The notes under the pieces are model-generated. The model was not told the DNA's origin. It made no database searches and was given only the letters and a program-made list of their open reading frames with translations. A stretch of DNA of 64,000 bases, taken from Paenibacillus sp. 1001270B_150601_E10. GTDB lineage: Bacteria > Bacillota > Bacilli > Paenibacillales > Paenibacillaceae. Where the stretch lies: contig NZ_JADMOL010000010.1 of the NCBI RefSeq assembly GCF_015558675.1, positions 26,992 through 90,991 of the forward strand, written 5' to 3'. The position numbers and the translations under genes are program-made. This document shows positions 18,038 through 25,868 of this stretch, piece after piece (the first letter of the stretch is position 1; every line of letters begins with the position of its first letter).

Positions 18038-18637
18038 CTAATTTCCCCATTTGTATTTCAATTCACCTTTATCATAGTCAGAAGGTGCAGTTATATTGTG
18101 ATTTACAAATGAGTCACTTCCTGACGCCATGACTGATTGGGACCTTAAAGTTGAGTTTGTTTCATTTGTATGTGCCAATCCAAGCGAATGTCCAAGCTCA
18201 TGTACCGCCACATTCTTCTTATTAGTGTCGTTATTCATACCGTCTGCGACCATGTTATTATCAAAAATATAGATAACACTATAATCCCAATTGCTTAGAT
18301 TCGGGTCTTGCTTTGTACCATAATGAAAAGTTTGCCCATAGTGATGCTCTATAGGATTATATCCGATATAGAACTGATCAGTAGATGGGGAGGGAGTTGT
18401 ATTTGATCCAATGCTTCCAATGCTAACTTTTGAAGAGATCCCTGTCCATTTCGAACGTGCCCAGTCAACTTGTGTAGTGTATCCTTTTTGGGCAACAGTA
18501 TGATCGTACCAAACATTGAAATTACCAGTTGTTCTTTTGTAACCAAAAACAGTTGCATTTGCTGCGATAGGTATTGCAGTGGCTAGAACCGATAACGTGA
18601 CGATAGATGTGATGATTACTTTAGATTTCTTTTTCAA
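18038..18637 (-). CDS. Secreted matrixin-like zinc metalloprotease
   Basis: Small secreted protease of ~199 residues. Lysines at the N-terminus followed by VIITSIVTLSVLATAIPIAANA look like a cleavable Sec signal peptide. The zinc site VAVHELGHSLGLAH is the full HExxHxxGxxH metzincin motif, and SVMASGSD downstream supplies the Met-turn, so it should be active outside the cell. The open frame runs to 18697, but the best start is TTG at 18637, preceded by GGAGGTAAAGG; this gives a normal signal peptide. No propeptide with a cysteine switch is visible. It is first in a two-gene operon with the anchored protein downstream. Confidence 0.85.
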   Translation of the reverse strand: MKKKSKVIITSIVTLSVLATAIPIAANATVFGYKRTTGNFNVWYDHTVAQKGYTTQVDWARSKWTGISSKVSIGSIGSNTTPSPSTDQFYIGYNPIEHHYGQTFHYGTKQDPNLSNWDYSVIYIFDNNMVADGMNNDTNKKNVAVHELGHSLGLAHTNETNSTLRSQSVMASGSDSFVNHNITAPSDYDKGELKYKWGN

Positions 18638-18890
18638 TTTTCCTTTACCTCCATATCTCACTTTGCATCCCAAAAAATTTATTACATCATTTAACAATGT
18701 TGGGAATAGCCATTCAATCCTTAAAGGGCTATAATTTTCAGCGAGTAGATAGGCTTGTTGGCTTAAAATAAGTCGAGAAAGGTCAAAAATTCTTTATTGA
18801 TCATTTGGATCATCGGTAAATAGAATCGAAAGGGAGGAACAGTATAAACGGATGGCATAATTGAAAGTATGATTAAAAGGGTAACTTTGT

Positions 18891-18942
18891 TGTCGAATGA
18901 CAAGAACATAGGGACATTTCAAACCGCGTAGATTGCGGTTTT
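18891..18942. repeat. Copy A of a ~52-bp dispersed repeat
   Basis: It begins TGTCGAATGACAAGAACATA. It matches 45 of 52 positions of the sequence at 22849-22900 in the same orientation. It contains a small CCGC/GCGG hairpin followed by a T-run. The two copies bracket the hydrolase gene block. Confidence 0.75.
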
Positions 18943-18950
18943 TTTGCTTT

Positions 18951-18998
18951 ATGTCCTCAACTTCTTGTCATTATCATTTGACAAGAAGTTGAGGACAT
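18951..18998. repeat. Perfect 20-bp inverted repeat
   Basis: ATGTCCTCAACTTCTTGTCA (18951-18970) is exactly complementary to 18979-18998 around the 8-base loop ttatcatt. The right arm is also the start of a 25-bp direct repeat, so this looks like the junction of transposon-type ends rather than a terminator. Confidence 0.85.
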
Positions 18999-19032
18999 TT
19001 CCGTTTTTGACAAAAAGGTGAGGACATTACCG
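18979..19032. repeat. Two 25-bp direct repeats (transposon-end-like)
   Basis: The units 18979-19003 and 19008-19032 share 22 of 25 positions (pattern TGACAA.AAG.TGAGGACATT.CCG) and are spaced 29 bp start to start. They resemble the multiple recombinase sites at the ends of IS21-like and related elements. No transposase gene is nearby, so this is a relic. The rest of 18638-19307 shows no gene. Confidence 0.75.
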
Positions 19033-19223
19033 ATTAATAAATATAGATGTCGAATAATAATCTTACGAGGCAACTCACTCGTAGGTCATCAGAAGCTGGG
19101 TAAACTAATTGCTTTTTGTTGGACAACAAAAACGTAGTGACTTTATCAACTGCGGAAAAAATGGTTTTTTATGACATTAAAATAGTCTTAGAATCAGAGG
19201 CATGTCAAAATAAGTATTGATTG

Positions 19224-19239
19224 TTATCATTTTTGATAA
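19224..19239. promoter_or_regulatory. Inverted repeat before the HTH regulator gene
   Basis: TTATCA-tttt-TGATAA lies about 70 bp before the regulator's start. It is a candidate operator for autoregulation; its half-site polarity is opposite to a Fur box. Evidence is positional only. Confidence 0.3.
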
Positions 19240-19307
19240 TGTAATCAAATTATAAAATATAAACTATCTCCGCGGCGATTGTTTACTTTATGAAAGAGGT
19301 TAAACCG

Positions 19308-19874
19308 ATGAAAAACTCCAAAGCTGATTTACTGCTTCATCCAATACGTTTGCGCATCATTCAGATCTTTATTGGGGGTCGTGAACTCACCGTTCAACAG
19401 GTTGCTGAGTACTTAAAGGATATCCCTCAAGCTACGCTCTATCGACATTTTAATCTACTTGTTCAAGGGAATATGCTTTCAGTTGTTAAACATAATCAAG
19501 TACGAGGAGCAATTGAAAAAGTTTATGCTATTACTAATAACGCAGATAATCGTATGAGCAATGGTGAGAAGGTTGATCGGGAAGATCTGATGAAACAGTT
19601 TATGCTCTTTATTTCAATGCTTATTGATGATTTTGAAGCTTATACAAGTCGTGAGAATGAGATTGATCCATTCCAGGATGGAGTCGGATTTAGACAAGCC
19701 AGCTTCTTTTTAAGTGATAAAGAACTGCATCAGCTATATGAGAAGATAGGTAAAGCTTTTCAAGAGGTTGCTCATAATGAACCATCTGCTGACAGAAAGC
19801 GCAGGACAATTTCAACGATACTCATGCCAGGCAGAGAAAGCAATAATCCGGATTATAGGGGAGAAGATGAATAG
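19308..19874 (+). CDS. ArsR-like winged-helix transcriptional regulator
   Basis: About 188 residues. The N-terminal ~90 residues form a winged helix: LLLHPIRLRIIQIFIGGRELTVQQVAEYLKDIPQATLYRHFNLLVQGNMLSVV, with the recognition helix around QATLYRHFNLL. The C-terminal half is helical and could bind a ligand or mediate dimerisation; it ends in a region similar to the HTH_20-type regulators of Bacillales. The ATG at 19308 has GAAAGAGG nine bases upstream; the in-frame ATG at 19290 lacks a ribosome binding site. It overlaps the following hydrolase gene by eight bases, so it probably controls that gene and itself. Confidence 0.8.
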   Translation: MKNSKADLLLHPIRLRIIQIFIGGRELTVQQVAEYLKDIPQATLYRHFNLLVQGNMLSVVKHNQVRGAIEKVYAITNNADNRMSNGEKVDREDLMKQFMLFISMLIDDFEAYTSRENEIDPFQDGVGFRQASFFLSDKELHQLYEKIGKAFQEVAHNEPSADRKRRTISTILMPGRESNNPDYRGEDE

Positions 19875-20844
19875 AATGAATTTCGGCATTCAGGAAACAA
19901 AGGTGAATATTGAATCAATTGTTAAACTTGCGGGCACGCTTTCCATCCCTAAGACCATAGGTTCAGAACTAACCCATAAGTATCCAGCAATCCTGATTCT
20001 CGCTGGCTCTGGACCCAGTGATCGTGACGGGAATGGCGGGGGAATGGATATGAATATATACAAAAATTTATCTGACTTCCTTGTATCCATAGGCTTTGCC
20101 ACCCTTCGATATGACAAGCGTGGAACCCATGCAAGCGAAGGTGATTTTAAATCTGCAGGTTTGTGGGATTTAGTGGACGATGCGGAAGATTGTTTAAGGT
20201 ATTTGCAATCGCACCCTGCTCTTGATCCAGAGAAAGTATTTGTATTAGGACACAGTGAAGGGGCGATTATAGCGCCAATACTAGAAACACGTATACCTGT
20301 TGCTGGGTTGATTCTGCTCGCTGGATTTGCCGATACTGGCAAAGTCATGCTGACCTCTCAGGCAGAGCAAATATTTAATGAGCTTGAAGCAACCGAAGGG
20401 ATGAAGGGCTTCTTCATGCGATTATTTCGTGTCATTCCTATGGCACGAAAGCGGAATGCAAAAGCCTTACACAAGATCCTAGAATCTACTGAACCGTCAA
20501 TTAAGATCGGTCCATCAAAGGTTAATGCCAAATGGTATCGCGAGCACTATGCATTCAGTGTGCTGGATTATTTCTCTCAAGTAAAATGTCCTGTTCTGGC
20601 AATTACCGGAGATCGCGACGTTCAAGTAGATCCGGAACATGTGCATATCATCACCAAACTCGTCCAAGGACCAGCAGAAGGACATATTGTCCCTAAGATG
20701 AATCACATTCTATGTCATTATGAAGGAACCCATACGATGTATAAGCTTATGAAGGAATATCAGAAGCTAATCGGCAGTCCACTTCACCCAGAACTGAAAT
20801 TTCTTCTAGAATCCTGGCTTCACAAACAACTTATTCTAAATTAA
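19867..20844 (+). CDS. Alpha/beta hydrolase (dienelactone-hydrolase/esterase type)
   Basis: A cytoplasmic hydrolase of ~325 residues with no signal peptide. Visible are the oxyanion region ILAGSGPSDRDGNGGG, FATLRYDKRGTHASEGDF, the nucleophile elbow VLGHSEGAIIAP (GHSEG), an aspartate in VLAITGDRDVQVDPEH and a histidine in PKMNHILCHYEG, together a plausible Ser-Asp-His triad. GGGGAG is just upstream of the ATG at 19867; an ATG at 19876 is possible. The open frame continues upstream to 19768 inside the regulator, but that part has no ribosome binding site. Substrate unknown. Confidence 0.85.
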   Translation: MNRMNFGIQETKVNIESIVKLAGTLSIPKTIGSELTHKYPAILILAGSGPSDRDGNGGGMDMNIYKNLSDFLVSIGFATLRYDKRGTHASEGDFKSAGLWDLVDDAEDCLRYLQSHPALDPEKVFVLGHSEGAIIAPILETRIPVAGLILLAGFADTGKVMLTSQAEQIFNELEATEGMKGFFMRLFRVIPMARKRNAKALHKILESTEPSIKIGPSKVNAKWYREHYAFSVLDYFSQVKCPVLAITGDRDVQVDPEHVHIITKLVQGPAEGHIVPKMNHILCHYEGTHTMYKLMKEYQKLIGSPLHPELKFLLESWLHKQLILN

Positions 20845-20884
20845 TCTTTGAGCAAGCAAATTGATATATAGGGAGAGAGAAGCA

Positions 20885-22540
20885 ATGACAACTGATTTTG
20901 CAAGAAAAGGTTTGAAAAAGCTAGTGGTAGGTTCTATGCTAACCCTTTCGCTAGCAATGCCACTGCAAGCAATGGCGGAAAGCGATGGATCAACTATAGC
21001 GGTACCGCTACGTACGGTTTCAGAATCAATTGGTGCGAAAGTTACGTGGGATGCTACCAAGCAGCGAGCAACTGTAAGTCGAGGAGGATTTGAGTTAACC
21101 GTTACAATTGGCGATAACATCGCAACAGTTAATGGTAAACAATTAACCTTAGACAATACAGTAACAAAAGTAGATGGTAAAGTCATTGTACCATTGGGAG
21201 TATTAAACGAAGCATTACAGGTTCAAATGGATTGGAATGAGAACAATGGTTTGACTATTCATTCCACTGATACTGTAACATTAGGAAGTTATTTCGTGCA
21301 GCTTATCGTTAGTGGTAAATACACTGAGGCAAGAGTGATGTTGAGTAGCGATCTTCAAAAAGTGCTCCCTGAGGCAACGATGCCTATAATATTGGACTTG
21401 GCTTCTTCTTATGGATCCTTTACTGAACTGATAGCTGTTCAGCAAGAGAAAACAAAAGTACACCATAACGTACATCTTACATACATGACGAACCAATCAA
21501 TCCCAGTTCGATTAAGTGTTCGTTTTGATGATCAAAACAAAGTAGATGATCTCTATATAGCACCTGCAACCCCAAGCACCTATCAGCATCCTAGCTATGA
21601 CAATGCCGATTTATATACAGAGGAAGAGGTTGTAGTCGGTGAAGGAGCTGTAGCTGTGCCAGGTACCTTAACCTTGCCAATCGGTGAGGGGCCATTTCCT
21701 TCTGTTGTTCTGGTTCATGGTTCAGGTGCAAGTGATCGTGACCAGTCAATTGGCGGGTATAAAATGTTCCGTGATTTAGCAGTCGGATTAGCTGGCAATG
21801 GAATTGCTGTTCTTCGCTATGAAAAGCAAACACATGAAAATCCATTAAAAATTTCAATGCATCCAAATGCTACTGTCAAAGAAGAGTCTATTGACGATGC
21901 ACTTCGTGCTGTAGATCTGCTTAAATCAGACAAACGTATAGACAGCAACCAAATATTTGTCATTGGTCACAGTCAGGGCGGCATGCTGATTCCAAAAATT
22001 ATTGAACAAGATAAAGACAAAGCAATTGCAGGAACTGTGGTTATGGCAGGTGCAAGCAAGTCATTAGAGGATGTTTTGAGCGATCAGCATAAGGATGCCG
22101 TAGATCGTCTGACTAAAGCTGGCCAACCTGAACAAGTAATTGCTGTCGCTAAGCAGCAGGCAGCACAATGGGAGCAGTTCGTTAAAATTCTCCACGATCC
22201 GAAGTACTCCATTACGAATATCCCAAAGGGCATGCCTCAGGGAACTTACTGGTGGTTCGATCTCCGTGGTTATTACCCAGGTGAGCTTGCAAAAAAACAA
22301 GAAGGACCACTTCTCATTCTTCAAGGTGAAAATGATTACCAAGTGCCTATTCATCATTTAGACGGATGGAAAGAAGCGCTGAGTGCACGTAAAGATGTGA
22401 CTTACAAGTCTTACCCGAATCTAAATCATATGTTCGTACCAGTCGATGAGCCATCAACAGGCGCAGAGTATAGTATCCCTGGCAATGTACCTGAATCTGT
22501 CATTAATGATATCGCAAAATGGATATCGAAACAGAAATAA
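20885..22540 (+). CDS. Secreted protein: copper-amine-oxidase-like N domain plus alpha/beta hydrolase
   Basis: About 551 residues. The N-terminus KKLVVGSMLTLSLAMPLQAMA is a Sec signal peptide. Residues ~35-120 match the stalk domain called copper amine oxidase N-terminal (VPLRTVSESIGAKVTWDA, VNGKQLTLDN, VPLGVLNEALQ), a surface-attachment module common in Paenibacillus. A middle domain (~130-230) resembles DUF3887-type regions. The C-terminal hydrolase has VLVHGSGASDRDQSIGG, nucleophile VIGHSQGGMLIP, GENDYQVP and the histidine in YPNLNHMF. GGGAGAGAGAAGC precedes the ATG at 20885. It is 40 bp after the intracellular hydrolase, which shares the GSGxSDRD signature, so the two may handle the same substrate outside and inside the cell. 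Confidence 0.85.
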   Translation: MTTDFARKGLKKLVVGSMLTLSLAMPLQAMAESDGSTIAVPLRTVSESIGAKVTWDATKQRATVSRGGFELTVTIGDNIATVNGKQLTLDNTVTKVDGKVIVPLGVLNEALQVQMDWNENNGLTIHSTDTVTLGSYFVQLIVSGKYTEARVMLSSDLQKVLPEATMPIILDLASSYGSFTELIAVQQEKTKVHHNVHLTYMTNQSIPVRLSVRFDDQNKVDDLYIAPATPSTYQHPSYDNADLYTEEEVVVGEGAVAVPGTLTLPIGEGPFPSVVLVHGSGASDRDQSIGGYKMFRDLAVGLAGNGIAVLRYEKQTHENPLKISMHPNATVKEESIDDALRAVDLLKSDKRIDSNQIFVIGHSQGGMLIPKIIEQDKDKAIAGTVVMAGASKSLEDVLSDQHKDAVDRLTKAGQPEQVIAVAKQQAAQWEQFVKILHDPKYSITNIPKGMPQGTYWWFDLRGYYPGELAKKQEGPLLILQGENDYQVPIHHLDGWKEALSARKDVTYKSYPNLNHMFVPVDEPSTGAEYSIPGNVPESVINDIAKWISKQK

Positions 22541-22742
22541 TATAAAGTGGTTTGATCATTCAATGATTCGAAGCGAAAAAAGAGTAATCTTAAATACAGG
22601 ACAAAATTTCCTGTAAGCAGCGGATTAGAAAATAATATGAGTAACTACGATACATGCCTCAGCCAGATTTCTATTTATGTGATAAAGCATATGATACCAA
22701 GGTGTTTTTACAACTAATGATTTAACTTATCGGGGAAAATAA

Positions 22743-22787
22743 AAACAGCGGCAGGTCTAGTATTTCAATCCATGCCGCTGTTTTTTT
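22743..22787 (+). terminator. Terminator after the hydrolase genes
   Basis: AAACAGCGGCA pairs with TGCCGCTGTTT and is followed by a T-run. The stretch between 22541 and here has no other recognisable element. Confidence 0.85.
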
Positions 22788-22848
22788 AATTTGAGTTGTT
22801 AACACGATCCGGCCGTTAGGGGCTTTTAGAACATATTATTTATTGATC

Positions 22849-22900
22849 TGTCGGATGACAAGAACATAGGGACATTACAAACCACGCAAAATGCAGTTTT
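22849..22900. repeat. Copy B of the ~52-bp dispersed repeat
   Basis: It begins TGTCGGATGACAAGAACATA and shares 45 of 52 positions with 18891-18942, in the same orientation. The CCGC/GCGG hairpin of copy A is broken here. Confidence 0.75.
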
Positions 22901-22968
22901 CGACCATTATAAGCATGAAAAAGTGCAGCGATTTACAACTATAAGCACATTAAATGAAGGGAGACACC

Positions 22969-23345
22969 ATGAATATTACTTTATTTGGTGCCAATGGAGC
23001 TATTGGCGAGTTTGTGTTGGAAGAGGCGTTAAGGGATAAGGAAAATACGGTTACAGCATACGTCAGAAGACCAGATAGCATTAATATGTCTCATCCCAAT
23101 CTTAAGGTCATCGTCGGAGAATTAAATAATCGAGCATTAGTTGAACATGCAATTGAGCAGTCGGAAGTCTTAGTACGCTTGGTCCAGCGTTAAATACACC
23201 ACGCAAAGTTAAAGCGACTCCAATTGCAGATGGGCATGAAACGATTATGCAAGCTATGCTAAAGTTCAATAAGAAAAGATTTATCACTTTAGCTACTCCC
23301 ACAGTGAGATCAAACGAAGATAAAATCAAATCAATTTGTTTCAAT
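22969..23345 (+). pseudogene. Broken NAD(P)-binding oxidoreductase (NmrA/SDR-like)
   Basis: The first frame gives MNITLFGANGAIGEFVLEEAL, a Rossmann GxxGxxG nucleotide-binding start, then VTAYVRRPDSINMSHPNLKVIVGEL. At about 23172 the frame is lost (LVRLVQR and stop) while the family sequence resumes in another frame as STLGPALNTPRKVKATPIADGHETIMQAM and KRFITLATPTVRSNEDK, after which it ends early. A frameshift plus C-terminal truncation therefore leaves about half a normal protein. GGGAGACACC is a good ribosome binding site, so the short peptide may still be translated. Confidence 0.75.
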
Positions 23346-23731
23346 AATAGAAGGGAATTATATGTAGATATTTTAATATAAACTTAGTCAAAATATGAAT
23401 TTGGTGAAACAATTAAAAACAGGCCAAGAATGATCCGTGCGTCAATGTCTGTGTTGGCCGGATTAGCCAGCTGCAAAGATCATATTTCAAAGTGAAGAAG
23501 AGATTTGACGGTTTTGTTCTGCAAAATTGTTGAAAGAAAATAAAGACTTCGTATCCTGTACCTACAGGTGTGATTACAGCTAGCATACTCATTCCTCCAA
23601 TGTTAAAGATCCAAGGCTATCGTAGCAGATGATCGTCCTCCTTTTCAAATAATGGCGATACATCGTGCAATGTTTAGGAACATGGATCCTCTTCATTTCT
23701 GTTGTGCACACATGGTTCCATCTTCCATGTC
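23346..23731. other. Non-coding stretch of ~385 bp between two relics
   Basis: No supported gene. The bases lie between the truncated oxidoreductase and the inverted end repeat of the next element; probably decayed sequence. Confidence 0.4.
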
Positions 23732-23754
23732 CAGTAACATTTAAATACGAACTT
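23732..23754 (+). repeat. Left inverted end repeat
   Basis: 19 of 23 positions match the inverted copy at 26753-26775 (shared pattern CAGTAACAT..AA.T.CGAACTT). Left boundary of the putative element. Confidence 0.55.
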
Positions 23755-23785
23755 CGATAACACTTATTTCAAACAATACTTAAAT

Positions 23786-23805
23786 AGTTCGTATTTATAT
23801 GTTAC
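23786..23805 (-). repeat. Internal end repeat, left side
   Basis: AGTTCGTATTTATATGTTAC forms a 19/20 inverted repeat with 23734-23753 across a 32-base spacer. It is also 16/20 identical to the arms of the palindrome at 26662-26708. Confidence 0.6.
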
Positions 23806-23856
23806 ACATGTCCAAATTAGTTCGGAGTCACTGTTATAACGAATCGCTTCAATAAG

Positions 23857-23916
23857 AAATACTGCAGCCACCCACTGGATGATTTCGTGGGTGCGCTGCA
23901 GTTGTATTTCTCAATA
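23857..23916 (-). terminator. Hairpin terminator after the methyltransferase gene
   Basis: GAAATAC-GCAGC-CACCCAC pairs with GTGGGTG-GCTGC-GTATTTC across an 11-base loop, immediately after the methyltransferase stop codon. A strong stem, likely bidirectional. Confidence 0.75.
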
Positions 23917-24633
23917 TTAATCTGCTTTCTTTTGAAACAAAGCTGCCCATAATCCCGATGTACCAAAACAATCACTTGGTTGTTCAATATCCTGCATTCT
24001 CCGGATTTCAACAATTTGAAAGTCTTGAAATATCATCTTTAATTTTTCAGGATTATATCCAAGTCCGCCTTTTAGACTACGTTGACGGTAAACTTCCCAA
24101 TCAGTAATATCAGAACCACCTACAATACCATTCTCCACAAAACAAGTGATTCCAAAGAATCCACCAGCTTTTAAACCTTGGTTAAGCAGGTTTACATAAT
24201 CAATTCTTCGATGTGGAGCAATATGGTGAAAGCATCCAGAATCGTATATTACATCGTATTCACTCTTCTGAATATCCAAATCAAAAATGTTTTTAAAAAT
24301 AAAATTAATGCTGACCCCTTGCTCTTTAGACCTCTCATTCCCCCATTGCAAAGCCTCATTGGATAAGTCCACTGCATCAACGTCATACCCTTGCTTGGCA
24401 AAATAAATAGCGTTTCTTCCCGGGCCACAACCCAGTTCTAGGACCCTTCCTCCTGGTATGATCAAATTGTTCTTAAAATATTGAACCAAGTTTTCATCCG
24501 GAGCATTTACGAAAAACGGAACTGGCCTACCTCTTTCAGAATAGAAAGCATCCCAATTAAATTTAGATTGTTCTTTTAATAAGGAATCTAGCATATTAAG
24601 GATATCCTCATTAGAATAAATCGTCTCAGCCAT
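23917..24633 (-). CDS. Class I SAM-dependent methyltransferase
   Basis: A 238-residue soluble methyltransferase. The SAM-binding motif I is VLELGCGPGRNAIYFAKQG (residues ~63-81), followed by the acidic residue in VDAVDLSNEAL and motif IV around YDVIYDSGCFHHIAPHRR. The N-terminal FNWDAFYSERGRPVPFFVNAPDENL resembles small-molecule (TehB/thiopurine-like) methyltransferases rather than DNA or rRNA enzymes; the substrate is unknown. GAGGAGGT six bases before the ATG gives efficient translation. It is 20 bp downstream of the HTH-ATPase gene on the same strand, so the two are co-transcribed and the methyltransferase is the probable target of that regulator. Confidence 0.88.
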   Translation of the reverse strand: MAETIYSNEDILNMLDSLLKEQSKFNWDAFYSERGRPVPFFVNAPDENLVQYFKNNLIIPGGRVLELGCGPGRNAIYFAKQGYDVDAVDLSNEALQWGNERSKEQGVSINFIFKNIFDLDIQKSEYDVIYDSGCFHHIAPHRRIDYVNLLNQGLKAGGFFGITCFVENGIVGGSDITDWEVYRQRSLKGGLGYNPEKLKMIFQDFQIVEIRRMQDIEQPSDCFGTSGLWAALFQKKAD

Positions 24634-24653
24634 AACGTACCTCCTCGATTGTC

Positions 24654-25745
24654 TTAATGTAAATAAACGGTCAAGTTCGGATACGACAATGTTAATCTTT
24701 CTAACTGTTGATTAAGTGTATCCCTATCGAATCCTTTGCCAAATAATTCAGGGTCGGGTCTAAAGGTTATACTGGTACCATTAGATTGTGTTACGCCTAC
24801 AGTCATTAGATCGGATTGTGGAATACCATGTTTATAATCTTGACGATAGATATAACCTTCTCTTTTGACCTCAACAGTAAGACTGTAGGTAAGAGCATTG
24901 ACGATTGCAATGCAAATTCCTTTTTCCGCACCAGGTGCTTGGTACGGAGTCTCACTGCTAAATCTATCGATGTCAGTTAATACAGTTTGAACAGTTGATT
25001 TATTGCTGTTTTGAAATGCTCTTACGGGTATACCTCTCCCGTTATCGCTAACGGTTGCACCACCATGTTGATGTAAGAAAATATGAACCTCATTCACGTA
25101 ACCGGCAACGTGCTCGAGTATTGAATTCTCCAATACTGCCCATAAAAGCAAATTAGCATCAAAGCCATCCTTGCTTATTTTCCCCAGATATGAACCTGCC
25201 GAATTTCTTACCTCGACCATGTCTAAATAATCGCTAGTATCTAACATATCCACCACGGCTGATAACAACAAAAGTAGAGGCAATTTCCGATGATCAGGTA
25301 ATGTGTAGCGTCCGCTTTTGTCCTGTGATAACAAGTCTGCTCCTTGCAATGCCTTTAAATGGTGATATAACTGCCCAGTGGTCCCCAAACCTAACTTTTC
25401 GACAATTTCGGTGCCAGTAAGTGACTCGATAAGAATGGATGTTATAATATCGAGTCGCGGTTTACTGCCTAAGGCTGAAAGTATTTTTGAAATTTTTTCG
25501 GTGCCTATACTAAGTAACTGCTTTAATTGTCTTTCTTTTGGTTCCCAACGCAATAATTGTCCATTTGATTGATACTGACCAGCATAATAAACGTAACCAG
25601 ACGAATTCCTTTCATTACTTGCATTAATCTCGTCCGGCAACTCGACATAAGGACGACCGGTCGCAATATTTCGAACAAGTCGTTCTAGTTCTGCCATTTG
25701 TGTTTTCAATGCGTTAATCTCAATACGCAATTCTTCGTTGCTGAT
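24654..25745 (-). CDS. Winged-helix regulator fused to a GyrB-like GHKL ATPase domain
   Basis: About 363 residues. Residues ~1-30 are a short coiled coil (EELRIEINALKTQMAELERLV). Residues ~80-155 form an ArsR-type winged helix (LSALGSKPRLDIITSILIESLTGTEIVEKLGLGTTGQLYHHLKALQ). The C-terminal ~190 residues follow GyrB N-domain order: N-box ENSILEHVAGYV, ATP-binding VSDNGRGIPV, IVNALTYSLTVEV, YRQDYKHGIPQSDL, and GTSITFRPDPELF. The GGLHGVG lid of GyrB is replaced by GAEKGICIA, so hydrolysis may be impaired. The open frame starts at TTG 25760, but the GGAGGTGG Shine-Dalgarno lies inside it. The best-spaced codon is ATC at 25745, an unusual start. It may be an ATP- or drug-sensing repressor; that is inference. 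Confidence 0.8.
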   Translation of the reverse strand: MSNEELRIEINALKTQMAELERLVRNIATGRPYVELPDEINASNERNSSGYVYYAGQYQSNGQLLRWEPKERQLKQLLSIGTEKISKILSALGSKPRLDIITSILIESLTGTEIVEKLGLGTTGQLYHHLKALQGADLLSQDKSGRYTLPDHRKLPLLLLLSAVVDMLDTSDYLDMVEVRNSAGSYLGKISKDGFDANLLLWAVLENSILEHVAGYVNEVHIFLHQHGGATVSDNGRGIPVRAFQNSNKSTVQTVLTDIDRFSSETPYQAPGAEKGICIAIVNALTYSLTVEVKREGYIYRQDYKHGIPQSDLMTVGVTQSNGTSITFRPDPELFGKGFDRDTLNQQLERLTLSYPNLTVYLH

Positions 25746-25763
25746 GAATACCACCTCCAAATT

Positions 25764-25779
25764 ATACGTAATTACGTAT
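25764..25779. promoter_or_regulatory. Perfect 16-bp palindrome, candidate operator, with an adjoining promoter
   Basis: ATACGTAATTACGTAT is self-complementary over all 16 bases. On the minus strand it lies between TTGATA and TATAAT (19-base spacer, slightly long), directly before the HTH-ATPase gene. An ArsR-type dimer would bind such a site, so autoregulation is likely. A TTACGT half-site recurs near 25821. Confidence 0.7.
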
Positions 25780-25868
25780 TTACTATATCAAAATACCGAC
25801 CTCATGTAAATAACTACCATTTACGTGTTTCAATAATAAAGTAGGCCACCAAATGTGAATTCGGTGGC

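Noticed and set aside
18951..18998. Perfect hairpin considered as a terminator
   Set aside because: No adjacent T-tract and the right arm belongs to a direct-repeat pair, so a recombinase-site relic fits better.
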